Assembly: GCA_965153455.1 (NCBI GenBank)
Contig: OZ234493.1
Span: 18,652,213 to 18,716,212, forward strand
Direction of reading: 5' to 3'
Origin: Sphagnum compactum
Lineage: Eukaryota; Bryophyta; Sphagnopsida; Sphagnales
Length of the DNA: 64,000 nt
Below the pieces are notes generated by a model. That model was not told the origin of the DNA. It did not search any database and saw only the letters and a program-made list of their open reading frames with translations. Position numbers and translations under genes: made by a program. Numbering within the stretch: position 1 is the stretch's first letter; each line of letters starts with the position of its first letter. Shown here piece after piece: positions 48,367 through 60,560 of this stretch.

Positions 48367-48800
48367 GAAGGACACCTGATCCAGAGGCACATGCACTGAA
48401 GTCTCTGATCACTCAACCCACCCTGCTGCTCATTGACTTCAAGTGTAAGTAAACACCTCCCTCTATGGACAACCAAGCTAGAGATACTATTCGAGGATTA
48501 CTTGACATCCATAAAACCATGTGCAACTAGTCTGCAGCATTTCTAGTGTGGAAGACTTGCAAGTTGCCCGGTTTGTAAAACCTTTTGCAAATGCTTCTCA
48601 CAAATCCATCCCACTTTAGCTGTCTGCTCACTATCCTTATACTTGTAATGTCACCTCAAGGGCAGCTGATCCGAATATGCATGCAATTCAAAGTCTTTGG
48701 TCAGTGAACCACCCTGCTGCTAATTGAATTCAAGCCTAAGTAAACAACTCCCTCTATGAACAACCAATTTCAAGATACTATTCAAAGATTGCTTGACATC
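48367..48800. repeat. Tandem duplication of ~140 bp, period ~290 bp
   Basis: The segment 48367-48510 recurs at 48657-48800. Shared landmarks include CTGATCC, CACCCTGCTGCT, AAGTAAACA, CTCCCTCTATG and AACAACCAA-type runs, then GATACTATTC and TTGACATC. It is part of the duplicated locus to either side. Confidence 0.75.
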
Positions 48801-49127
48801 TTTAAAGACACATTTTGGAAATACTTGATCAATAAGAATTAATTAAAGAGACTGAAATATGCAAGATTGGAGACTTTCAAAGAATATCATCTTGCTTAGC
48901 AAACAATCATGTTACATTGTCACAATAATCAAATGCTTGGATTATCTTAGCATCATATGCTACTGCCTCATGCAAAACATATCAATTGCTTATTCTCTAC
49001 TTACTTGCTGTACAAATCCCCAAACATACATAGCTCCATGCGAAGAAAACTATCGTCGTATTCATAGACTTTCACATAAGGAAGAAGCAAGAAAAAGGCA
49101 ATCTTGTTTTTGGGTGGTACCATGAAG

Positions 49128-49680
49128 AACGTCACACCTTGATTTTATTGGACCCATTAAATTTTGAAAATTTGTAGGAAACACTTAAATGAATATATTC
49201 ATAAATTTTTTGAATATATTTATTAGGTTCCATAAATTTTGAAATTTTAATAATATCAAGAATATTGTTTATTTTGATGTTCCTAATCATTGCATTTAAA
49301 AAAAAATTTAAGAATGTGGTGTTTGTTTTCTTTCTTGAACTTTTTGGTCAGGAACACAAATTTGAAACATGATTTATAATTTTTTTTTAATGTAATTTGA
49401 TTATTTTTTTATTTTAAAATTTTTATTTGAAAATCAATTGATTACATATGATTTAATTATGAATTTTCAAAGCTAAGGCTATCAATTTTGTAAGGGGTCA
49501 TTTTAATTAAGAATGTAATTTTTATAAAAAAATTCTAATTTTTAAATTCTCAAATAAATTTTAAATCGTATATTAGAGCATGCAATTGATAAACATGAAA
49601 AAATAATAATTTACGATTGTGAAAACATTTAACAAAAAAGGCCAAAAGAAATGATGGTTGTTTGTGGTCATTAACCATTC
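49128..49680. other. AT-rich spacer inside the duplicated locus
   Basis: Extremely AT-rich with A and T runs. There is no feature to support. Confidence 0.5.
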
Positions 49681-49767
49681 CTTGAGGTGATTCCTAACGA
49701 TTCATTCAAAAGCATGCCCAAATGTCATATGAAAAAATCTCATCCAATAACATGTGCGCCTATTAGT

Positions 49768-52700
49768 CTACAGCCCCATTCCTCCATGTGGAAGTCTTGC
49801 AAGTTGGCCAGTTTGTTCACCCTTCTTCAAATGTTCTTCACAAATCCATCCCATTTCAGCTGTCTGCTCATCCTTGTATATCACCCTCTGCAAGCCAAAG
49901 TCTCTGAGAATAGATTTATCCTTCAAGAAGTTTACCAGCCGTTGTTCTACAGACTGCTTCTGTGCAGTTCTCTTGGCTGAAGCTGCATCTGTCACAAGTT
50001 CCTGAGATGTAACAGTGGCCCAGTCTTTTGGCAAACAGGATCCCACAGAGTCACTCATGGCTTTTGCATATGCTTTACTAGGATTAGGCACCAGGTCACC
50101 TATCCCCATAGTGATGTGTGCTCCCACTTTAATAGCCAGGAAGACCCACTTCAGCCCTTCCACCACCAATCCATGGATCTTCTCCCACTGCTTCCCTTCA
50201 AGAATCACCTCACAACCACGTTGGCCCTCTACTATGTGCACTCGTGTCTTATACTCACATAGAAGATGCAGTTGAAGAGCCTTCATTCCAGGTACAAGAT
50301 TTGTTATCAATGTTTGCTTCATACTGGCATCATCAGTAGTGAACAACACAATGCATGGCACTTGGTGTTGTGAGGACTTCAAGAACAAATTAATGATGCG
50401 TTTACTCATGGGACACAACTTTTCTTCCATATGCCTCATTTGTGTGCTCAAATCTTCAATTCTCTGCAGAATCATGTCTTGATCCACATTGTTTCTGTTC
50501 TCTCCTGACCTGGGCACAGGGGCATTAGAACTTTCACCATCAAACAAGGGTTTGGGGAAAGTGCAATCCTGTGCTTCCAAGATTGATGACATGAATCCAC
50601 TTGGGCTTGTTTTGTGATCATAATCCTTGCAATCTTGTAGCCTATGGAGTCATCTTTCCACATCTTCTTTTTCCTTTCTTCCCATGAGGCCCATGGCTGC
50701 TTGACAGCTTGAATCAAGAATGATATCATCTCCTTCTTTCAATTGACTCCAAGTATGCTGGTGGGGTTTCTTTCTGGGCCCAGCTGCCACAACTACATGC
50801 TTCAAATCTTCCACAAGTACACCTTGATTTTGGTGCTGGATGAAAGGAATTTGCTGCCTTACACACTCTGGCTGCACAATCCCCTCCACAAGTAAGACTC
50901 CTTGGCATCCACCAGAAGCAACACAAAGTGCTTGAATATGTGTAGTGACATGCTCATGAACAATGTCCAAAGCATCATCAAAGGTTTTGGAGTTTGAGCA
51001 AACGAACACATCAATATGGGTGCCCACATTCCCATTGTATTCCAACACAATCTCCACCCCATCAAACACAATGAAGATGAGATCCTTCTTTAGGAAATAA
51101 TCTGCAGTCATGTGATCATTGGGCCCTAGAAACTTGTTGTGCAAAGATACCTGTATGCACTACCATGATAATATGTCAACCAAAAATAGATTTTGCAAAA
51201 TCTTTTGATGCATTTCTCTCATAGATAAGAAATTCAACAATTGCAAATTCAGAAAATTCATCACCATGGTGGAAGTACGTTTGTGTGGGCAAAACTAATA
51301 ACAAGGACCGCTTTGCAGCAATAATATCCACTGTGAAACCTGAACAGATGGAAGGTGTTCAAACCTGTAATCGACAGAAAAAGCGAGAGGTATGAAAGTA
51401 CACATCTGATCATCACACTGAAGCCTCTGTCCAAAATGTACAACATTCTTATTGTTGAGTTGGAGGTCATAGGTTTTGTGAAATTTGCTGTCAGGTTCAC
51501 TGCAACGGATGAGGATCTTTTGCAATGTTGTCTTAACTCCAAGAACCCACATTGACTTCTCCCTTTTCGGCTGCTATATCTGCTTGCAACCAAGATTCAA
51601 GCTGTAATGGAGTTATATGCTAGTGCCAGAGTCCCCTTCAACTTGCTGACACTCTCATGCCTATAACATAAGCTAATTTCCAATGTGAAAAATATTGGTC
51701 ACTCTGAAAATCTGGTCATTTTGAACAAGTGAATCTGATCTAGAGGTGTAGCCTGGGGTGCAATCTACTTTAAGTATGGAAGATTTTGCAGGTTGGAAAA
51801 GAATGCTTTTGGACAAGAAAAATCTGAAACCACCAGCCCTTGAAATCCCATGCAAGAGACAGAACACACGAACAGTTGTATCACTCCCATGGCACATACC
51901 AGCATATGGACTGCCACACAAAAACACTCTTGAAGCCCGTGCCTTGGCCACTGGCAACTTCCTCAAACATGACTCCCTTTATTGCACATTCTTTCATAGC
52001 TGTTTCTTCACTGTACCAGATTGGAGAGTTTCTGAAATTGATCTCTCTCAAAGTGAAATTCTCTAAGAGGACATCCATAAGGGTAGGAATGGCCTGTGGA
52101 GTGAGTATCCATTGACACTCAGACAGGTCCAGGATTTCAAGGGAGTTGTTCTCCTTCAAAGATTGGATAAGTGCACACAGACTCTCTTCCTTGACCTCTT
52201 CACTCACATCAGGATGTCGCATCACTCGCATCATCATGAGCTCTTTTAGTGTGGAATTAGTATCTCAGGTAAGAATTCCACAAATATTGACGTTACATCA
52301 CCAGGGTTGATCTCCAGTGCAAGATTGAGTTTGGTAAGGGTGACATTTGCTTGCTGACCATCTGCATCCCCTGAAAGTAGTCTGACCAATGCATGTGCCA
52401 GGCCACAGCTGTGATGACAGCTCATCATGTCTTTATAAGATCCCCTCGAGTTTTCAACCGTGAGCTCTTTTAGTGTTGGGTTTTGTAGCACCTCTTGGAG
52501 CACTAGACCATATACTTCAACAGACAACCCACTTTCACGAGCTGTAAAATTGGGATTGAGTTTGGTAACGTCGTCCACGTCTAGTGCAGGCCTGTATCAG
52601 TGAGTGGTCGGACCAAACCAAGCTATTGTCTGTATTCCTCCCTTCGAATGCGAATGCTTTTCAAACTACTATTATGACTCAACATAACCGCAACTTCCTC

Positions 52701-53220
52701 TATCGTTCTTTTCATCTCCACCGGCACAAAATCCGTTGCATCCCCCCGTTTCGCACAGTTGAATCTCCAGAGTCATCAAGGTCTCGTTGGTGCGTAGAGC
52801 TCCACAGAGCACGGCAAGGCCCTTTGCATTCCACTGTCGGGACAGAGTAATCAGCAAGCTCGACATGGTAACATTGGTGCGTAGAGCTCCACAAAGCTCC
52901 ACAAGACCTTCAATGCACCGATCAAACGAGACTGGTTCTAAGTCGTTACCCGGCAGACGCGAACGCGAGGAGTACACCAATGTGGTGTCTTGGATATTCT
53001 GCCTCCTTCCTATCTCACGCATTAGGATTAGGTGTTGCTCTTTACTGATACGAGATGCTGGCGGAATTGAATTGAGGGCAAATTCTGAATGAGCTGGCGG
53101 CGACTGCACAACAGGCCGAAAGTTGGTGCTCGATGAAACTGGATGAGCTGGATTGCCCTTAACCTCGTGCGAACGGCGATGAAAAGCCGCCAAAGGCTTT
53201 CCCTCCACCTGATAGGCCAT
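49768..53220 (-). pseudogene. LRR / P-loop GTPase-like (ROCO-type) gene, decayed
   Basis: ROCO proteins combine leucine-rich repeats with a Roc GTPase and a COR domain. The minus strand from 53220 opens MAYQVEGKPLAAFHRRSHEV. LRR pieces follow: VELCGALRTNVTMSSLLITL, LCGALRTNETLMTLEIQL, LQEVLQNPTLKELTVENS and LKENNSLEILDLSECQW. The exon ending at 51900 reads ARASRVFLCGSPYAG, the start of a P-loop. The only fitting acceptor gives VKTTL, so the P-loop Gly before Lys is lost, and the other G motifs are not found. Two further pieces in one frame lie at 51144-50650 (FIVFDGVEIVLEYNGNVGTH and after) and 50592-49768. A single TGA at 50650-50652 sits in that frame between them. Frame breaks also occur in a run of six C at about 52742-52747 and near 52250. 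The ROCO assignment is inferred from domain order; the middle part is not recognised with certainty. Confidence 0.65.
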
Positions 53221-54140
53221 GAGAAGGTACTCATCACCAAATCAATGCTGAAATATGACCGTCAATCTTCCGAACTCATAGTGCATTGTAAAAAGCGTAA
53301 GAAGCCCCGCTACAACATAGCCGCCCCCTACCAAGTAATGATTCGGTCGATCCATTTCCGCTAGTTATAAATTAAAAAACATGTTCAATATAGACAGTCC
53401 CTGAGATAGAGAGCACTAATGGAGTAAGCCTGGTTCATGAACGCCGGACCTTGACCACAAGGTAGTCAGTCATAGCCGCTGCAGCTCAGCAGCGTCACCC
53501 CAAATTCCTACATATTTCGATGCAAAAAGTGTCGCATCTTGGTAATAGCTAGCACTTGAGAAGCTACACATCCGTCTCTGCAGGAGCTGATGCGCCCCAT
53601 GAACTGCAGATCTTGTAACAAATTAGATGCTGCTGCTCCAAAACTAGCGTTCAAGCACAGTCTTGCAGTCAGTCCCATTCTCTTCTCTTCTCCTCTTCTC
53701 CCGACATATCATCCTGCTACTCCTGCTGTCCACACGCACTTTCACGCGGGGGGCCACTGTCGGTACTCGGCATCACCGGCTGGCAACAACAAAACCTCAA
53801 ATACTTTGCTCGCATCAACAAGAGCTCAAATCCCTGGAGCACTCGGTATTGAGTCTTTGCCGTTGACAACTGAAGGAGATGACTTCCGGAGTACCTTCGA
53901 AGGTGTATTTGGTGGGGGGATGGAGAGATTCTTCGGCCCTCTTTACACCAGGGCCTACACCACCTGGCCGGACTCAAAATGGGAGGATTCCTAATGGCTA
54001 AAATGTCAACTTTGGGCCCATCAAGTTCACATCCGGGGCCCAAGCGCAAGAACTCAACAATGATTTCCTGACGTCCTGTAATTTCTCCCTTTTCCTTTTT
54101 CTTATACTTTGTACATTTTCCAAATCTAGTATGTGTTTAT
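53221..54140. other. Spacer with an unsupported 134-residue open frame
   Basis: An ATG-initiated frame at 53590-53994 (+) encodes a Ser/Pro/Ala-rich sequence with no known domain. It may be chance, or an unspliced first exon with a transit-like start. I see no neighbouring exon that would extend it. Confidence 0.3.
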
Positions 54141-54463
54141 AAACAAAGAGGTGTGTCACACTGTGGCCTTGCCATTTACATTAAAAAGTATCTTAAGGCA
54201 AAAGAAGAATTATAGAAATTCAAAATTTTCACCATGCCAAACATATAGTCTTCAAAAAATCCTCGAAAGGAAACCAAAATCCTTCGACATATTATAACTC
54301 TATAATAACTAATCTCAAGTTTCAACACAAGCCAAAATATCATCTTTCAAAAATCCTCATATACAAATAGACCCACTACCTAGGGGCCAGAATCCCTCAA
54401 GCTACCATACTCTATAATGAATCTAAACGTAATATCCTTGCCTTGGTAGGCGAGGCCAATAAA
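54141..54463 (+). repeat. Dispersed repeat family 1, copy C
   Basis: A direct copy of the element at 20052-20393, from GTGTGTCACACTGTGGCCTT to CCTTGGTAGGCGAGGCC. It lacks the TATTATTATATT stretch present in copy A. Confidence 0.85.
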
Positions 54464-54695
54464 GTTTTGCAGGGTTGCATCGATCATGATTTGGTCATCT
54501 TGACCTAACTTTAAAACCCTAACCCTAATGTTCTGATTTCCCGATGCTTCGAGCAAGACCACCACAATTCCCTCAGCTCTGCTCTGATTGCGGAGAAGAT
54601 TTTTGATTTCGAGTGTGCCATGCCATGCACTCGAATGGTTCGTCGATAGATTTCAAACGAGGTGGAAAAAAACGAGTTTGAAATTGAAGGTGAGA

Positions 54696-54730
54696 TACAC
54701 ACACACACACAGACATCGAGAGAGAGAGAT
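54696..54730 (+). repeat. Compound (CA)n / (GA)n microsatellite
   Basis: An ACACACAC run followed within a few bases by GAGAGAGAGA, in the presumed upstream or leader region of the PPR gene. Confidence 0.85.
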
Positions 54731-56263
54731 GCTGAGACCCGGGAGAGGAAACAGGGGGCTAGGTTTTTCGATTACAATTGCAAATGCACTCTGGTATCGA
54801 ATAATCCAGTAATGCAGGTGCGACATCGCTGGTGTTTCGCGTTTCGTTTTTCGTTTTTCGGTATTGGATTTTCATTTTGGGTGATGATATCGACCTCCTT
54901 GGGAAATGCTTGAGGAATTCTTTTTTTTCAAAGGACTTGGAGCTTGAATCTTCGGGAATTTGGGGTTTTGAGACATGGGGGTTGCGCGGCAAGTTTAGAC
55001 CCTCCTAGTTGAGGGGAAAAGTCGAGTAAATAATTGGTTACGAGGTGGCGGCAGGTCTGCCTATGGCCTGTCGAGTTGCGCACAGTCCAGTTGTGAGGCT
55101 GTGGATGGCAGACCGCTCTATCTGCAAGCACCTACCGGTTGAGAGATGGAGCAGCTACACAATATACGGCCGTATTTGCGTGTCACTCTCTTTTTTCACT
55201 GGAAACACTGTAGGATGCTGGAGCTGGCATATGCCTGGGGAAGCAGCTTTGGAGAGGCTTGGAAAATGTTCACACAATGCGGCTTTTCGTGAAGCTTCCA
55301 GGTGATTTTTTTGTTTCTTCATCACACTTGACTAGAACGGAATTTCAGGCTTTCTCAGTTCTCTAGCTGATTGGCATCAACTGGGCATTGAGGTCTTGCA
55401 TTGTGCCCCAGGACGAGGGAGATAAGCTCACAGCATTGCCAGTGTCCAGATGAATATTGCCATATCTTCCTCAGAGCAATGTCCAGAAACAATGCTGGGG
55501 AAACTACATTATCAAAAAGCAAACTGAGGGAATCCCACATATGACAATCATGAAGGAGTTTCATTTGCAATTAAAGTGCCATTTACCTGTTTGTAGAGCA
55601 AGCTCTGTTGCTCAGGACAAAGTTTGGCCAAAGTGGGTTTGCTTCCACTGTCACTTGCTTTAGAAACTAGACATGAGTACAGTCATGAATGATGCAAACT
55701 ACTTGGCACTGGCAGGATGATTACCTTGTCCTTGTAATCCTGTGGCCTCTATGTCCCAGAATTTGCACTCCTTTCCTGAAACAACAGGAATGAGGCTGTG
55801 TTTGCCTACAAGCATGATCACCTTGCCATTTCACCCTTAGGGTTATTGCTTCCATGTTGGAAGAGGAAGAAAAAGAGGGATGGCATGGTCTGCTGAGCAA
55901 ATTGACTGAGACTCTCTTTAGTCATATGGCTGTCATGAGGGATGCTAACCTGGTTGCCAATAGTTCCCCCCCATGGGTTCTCACAGAGCATTAGTTTACC
56001 CAAACACCTCCTGTAGATCGGACAAATTAGGATGGCTGGCATCCAGCATGACCTAACGGTGATTCAAATATTCAACTGCTTGCAAGACGACAATGAGTCT
56101 GAACCACTATGCTGTTGTCTTAGTTCTGTAGACTGACCTTCTGCCTCTGAGATTTGTCAGTGGATATTGTTTATCATATTGGAGACATTATTTCTGCATG
56201 TAGAAGAAAATGGCTAGTGCACTACTGGCTGTTTAAGGAACTTCAGTTGGTGCAGTCTTGCAG
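54731..56263 (+). other. Upstream region of the PPR gene; first exon(s) not resolved
   Basis: The PPR exon at 56264 needs an upstream exon ending in phase 1. The stretch 55060-55304 has overlapping open frames. One begins with ATG at 55062, reads MACRVAHSPVVRLW and looks transit-peptide-like; another reads RMLELAYAWGSSFGEAWKMF. A donor (CTTCCAGGTGATT) follows at 55303. Neither frame gives an unambiguous phase, so I leave the start open. Confidence 0.35.
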
Positions 56264-58673
56264 GATGTAAAGCCTTTAAGGGGCCTCCTGTTTGGATTTC
56301 ATATGCTGAACCAGCACTTGCAGCCAAGGTCTTTAGGGATGCCCGACAGTTTTTTGGAGGCAGCTCTGCAGCTACAGGGGAGAGTCAAAGCATGCAAGGC
56401 AAACCTCCTAGTGACAAGTTTTTGCATCTCCCTCGTATGTCTCTTGTTTTACCACACTGATTTCAATGTCTATTTTAGTATGCAGGAGACAGGCTTGTTG
56501 ACTATTTAGATTTGTATAATGTATGGACTTCATGGTGACATGCCGACACATGGATTAGTTCAAGTAACTGGACTGTGATCCTGAGATTATGTGTTGAGAT
56601 GGGAATTTTGTGGAGTTTGTGGAGAAAAGAAAATTCTTGACTGAGTCTTTGTGTAACTACACTGTGCAGAAGTGGGAGGGATTTTGGAAACAAATGAAAC
56701 AACAGAGTGTGCAATGCCAGAGCCAGAGTCTCATCAATATGTTAAAGATGTTCTGGAGGTTCTCCGCTCTGTAAACCACAAGACTGAAATGCACATAAGA
56801 CTTGCCCCTTTTGTTGGAAAACTCTTAGCTCGTGATGTTACTGTAGTGTTCAAAATGATGTACAATAGGCAAGTAGCAGTGGATTTTTACAAGTGGGTCA
56901 AAGCACAACCTGGATTTAAGCCAAATCTGGATTTGTATCTTGCATTTGCCCATTGCTTTTTACGGGTGCAAAAATGGATAGCCTTGGAGATACTGGTTGA
57001 TGAAATGATAGAAAACAAGTTCCCACCAGATGCACGACTTTATGCTCAAATCATGAAAGCTGCGAGTGACGTAGGCCGTCTACACACAGTTGAAATATGG
57101 TTTCACAAAATGCGAGATCATGGGTGCCCTTTTGATTTAGTGATTTTCAACACCTTAATAGCAGCATATGGGAAAGCAGGACATTACGATCAATCTTTTA
57201 CTTCCTTCCTTCAACTGAAGAAGGAGGGATTTAGACCCGATGGGGCAACATATAGTGCAATTTTGAGTGCTTGTAGAACAGCAGGGAAAGTTGATATGGG
57301 GATAGAAATTTTCAAAGAGATGACTTCCAGTGGGTTTAAGCCAGACCAGGCAGCATATAGTATACTGATTGACATCTTTGGCAAGGCACAGAGACCTGAT
57401 GAAGCCTCCACTACTTTCCAACAAATGCAGGTACTCTCACCAAAAGCCTTTTGTAGTCATGTTTTCATAGTTACCAGGCATGTTTGTGTTGTGAACTTCA
57501 AGGTATGGCTATTCAAGTTGTTACTTCACAACCACACTGTGAGCAGATGTGAGAAACGTCCTGAATTTCTTGTCTGTGTTCTTGGATTGGGGGGGGCAGG
57601 CAGCAGGTATTTTGCCAGACCCAGTTGCATTCAACACTTTGATTCATGCATTTGCAAATGTGGGAATGGTGGATCAAGCCACTCTGGCATTTCGGGAAGC
57701 TCACCGGGTAGGCTGTTTACAAGACCCTGTAATTTTTTACACCATGATCCAGCTGTATGCAAGGGCAAGGATGTCAGAACAAGCCCTCCATGTCCTGAAG
57801 ATGATGAAGGCATGTGGATTCCAGTCAAATGAATTGGGGTATGGCATAGTCTTAAATGCTTTTGTGCGAGCAGGGCTGCCAGAGGGTGCCATCAAGATCT
57901 TCAAAGAGATGCGGTCAGTGGGGTGCCCGGTGGGTGAAAACACTTACATCACCATGCTCAACGTGTATTCAAAGGCTGGTATGCATGTGGCAGCAGAGAA
58001 TCTTCTCTCTGAGATGCAGCGAAAGGGGTGCCATCGAAACATCATTGCCTATGGCACTGTAATTGACATGTATGGAAAGGTTGGAAAACTGCGGGCTGCA
58101 ATGCAACTTTTTTCTCGCATGCGGAAGCAAGGTCTGAAGGCCAACTTGATTGTCTATAACACAATGCTTGACATTTATGGGAAAGCTGGGAAGCTCAATG
58201 ATGCTGAACGGCTTCTGTTTGAGATGAAAGGGGGAGCATCAGCAGGACTTGCCCCTGATACAGTCACGTATACCATCCTAATCAACGCTTATGCTCGAGT
58301 AGCTCGATTTGAAGACTCAATGCGAGTCTTCTCACAATTTAGGGCAGATGGATTAAACTTAGATGGAGTGTTGGTTGCTGTGATGATCCACGTGTTTGGA
58401 AAAGTGCGTCGCTATGAGCAACTATCTGAGATTCTGGAGCAAATGACAAACTGTGGCATCAAACCCGATACTCATATGCTCAAGATGATCACAGAGATCT
58501 ATGATGAAGCAGGCATGCATGAAAAAGCTGCTGAATTTTTGACCAGAATGCAGGAAAAACTAGGAGAAAGGCCTTTAGAGACCAGGAACACATTACAGAG
58601 ATTAAGGCCCTGGTCACTGCCACTTAATCCATCTCCTTCACATTCTTCTTCTTATTCAGTGGATGTAACATAG
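56264..58673 (+). CDS. P-class pentatricopeptide repeat (PPR) protein, 5' exon missing from model
   Basis: PPR proteins bind single-stranded RNA in chloroplasts or mitochondria, where they stabilise, splice or activate organelle transcripts. Exons: 56264-56434, 56670-57430 and 57600-58673. Phases join cleanly (HLPQ-VGGILETNE and TFQQMQ-AAGILPDPVAFN), giving at least 668 residues before TAG. About 14 tandem 35-residue repeats run from roughly 56930 onward. Examples are IFNTLIAAYGKAGHYDQSF, AYSILIDIFGKAQRPDEAS, TYITMLNVYSKAGMHVAAE and VYNTMLDIYGKAGKLNDAE. All are P-type length, with one 38-residue repeat carrying a GGASAG insertion. There is no E, DYW or SMR domain, so an editing role is unlikely. 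The intron at 57431-57599 ends in a G9 run then CAG. Which PPR orthologue this is, and which organelle, I cannot tell. Confidence 0.93.
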
Positions 58674-59649
58674 CTGTTTAGCGAGTGATCAATTTCCTCA
58701 CTCTTCTTCTTATTCAACTAGCTGCAGCTGTTCAGTGAATTATTACGGAGCTGCAAAGCAAATTCCATCAACATGAAGTGTTTGTGAACAAAAAACGATT
58801 GCAGTTCCTTCTCTTGCTAACTTGCACAAAGTGCTTCTGCCTTCTGTTGTTGATCACATCTTTTCAGTTTGCATGTTCCTTTGATGTTCCAGTCCTGGTC
58901 TACTTTGGACTTTGTTCAAAATTGGTTGCTTACATATCCATTTTATTGCAGTAGAAATATTTGCCTGGTTATTGGTTTAGGTGAAGTGGAGACCTGAATC
59001 AATTCCCACAATTCTCAGTTATCTGGTAGTTGGCTTCACACTACTTGTGGATTTTGGATCTCACTTGTTTTGCATCAGCCATGCCTATCTCTACTGAAAT
59101 CCATAGTCGTAACTTTGAACACGCGGTCAAGTTTTACAGTTCGCATTGACAAGAACTGTTGTCAAAATTACACATTCATGAATCAAAATAAAATTCATGA
59201 AAAAAGCATAAAATCACAAAACTGGAATTCTTCTATCAAAAATTGTTCAAAACCTTAAAAATTTCGAATCTCCCTCTAGAAATCTAGCAATTGAAATGTA
59301 TGAAGATTCAAACATAAATTTTAGCTTGTTTTTTATACTGTTGGACGGTGTTGAGAGCAGAGAGTCGACACCCAATTTCAAACAGTACTCAGCTTATAAT
59401 TCTTTAAAACCACTGAAACCAGAGGTTGGTTCATTCATTAATTTGAAGAACCCACTCCAAAGTTGCATGAGACGTTACAAGGTATAACTTACATCAAATG
59501 TAATTTTTGAAGTTATAAAGTGGATTTTATTATATTTGATAATAATATTGTCTCACAATCAAAGGTACGCTTCATTTTCCAACTGCACAATTCATTTTAT
59601 ATTGTTATCATTACATAATCTACTTGAAGATTCAAATTTAAGACATAGC

Positions 59650-59786
59650 TTTACACTACGTAAGGCCGGGGAGTGTGGGCATTCCTGAAGCATGGGCTTG
59701 AAGCTGAGGCAAAATATCTCAGCTTTCATCTTGTTAGGGCCCTTAATTCAGGAATGCCCTCACCCTAGGGCATTAGGGTAGTGTGG
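59650..59786. repeat. Hairpin (MITE-like) element, ~137 bp
   Basis: The outer ACACTAC is matched by GTAGTGT, GGGCATTCCTGAA is matched by TTCAGGAATGCCC, and the inner AAGCTGAG by CTCAGCTT. Three nested inverted segments make an imperfect foldback. No target duplication was fixed. Confidence 0.65.
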
Positions 59787-60259
59787 CTGGTGATTGAACA
59801 CGTAATGTATCAATCATCTCCCTCTCATCCAGTCCACCTCTTTTTTTCTTTTTCATGGGGTTTGAAAATAAAGTGTAGAGGCTTAGAAAAGGCTCCCACA
59901 ACCTTTTAAATTGCTCAAAATGGTTGAAAAATAAGAAAGATATGTCCCTCTAAACTTCAGGTTGTCAAAAATGAAAAAAAAAAACTTTTCATACACATGA
60001 CAATCTATGAGAGTTTTCTTTGTCATTTAAAATCAAACAATCATCTGCTAACTAATGGACTGTACCTATTTTCGTCATTGGGATGAATGGAAAAAAACAT
60101 CGAACAATATTTTCAAAATAATTGTTCATTTTTAAACATACGGCTAAGATCTAGTCTAGTTCTAGAGGTTTGAAAATTAATGATAATGAGTGTGAGATCA
60201 TCCCATTCTTCAAACCCTTGTGCAATTATTTTTTAAATTATGGGTGCAAAGTGTTTGAT

Positions 60260-60560
60260 ATGACTGTCCTAGTTATTACATTTTTCGTGATTGTCACGGT
60301 GTTGTGTTTTTTCATGATTGTGTTTGTGGTGTTCCTCTTAATCACCATGGTTTTGTGGTCCTTGTAATTGCCTTGATCATTGTGCTCTTGGTGTTCCTTG
60401 TAATCATTGTGATCTTGTGTTTTTTTTATTGTTATAATATTAGTATTTTTCCTAATAGTCATAGTCTTGTCTTCTTCCCAATCATCATGGTTTTGGTGTT
60501 CCTTTTTATTATAATGGTCTTGTGTTTTTCCTGGTCACTATGGTCTTGTGTTTTGCAACT
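60260..60560. repeat. Degenerate minisatellite, ~40-45 bp units
   Basis: The motif, approximately TCATGGTTTTGGTGTTCCTT then TTAATCAT, recurs about six times with heavy divergence. It gives hydrophobic open frames on the plus strand and His/Asn/Lys-rich ones on the minus strand. Neither is credible as a protein. Confidence 0.6.

Noticed and set aside
53404-53500. tRNA-like A/B box arrangement on the minus strand
   Set aside because: The A box is poor, the B box (GGCGTTCATGAACC) is weak and no cloverleaf forms.
53590-53994. 134-residue ATG-initiated frame
   Set aside because: No domain, no partner exon and overlapping antisense frames; noted only as spacer content.
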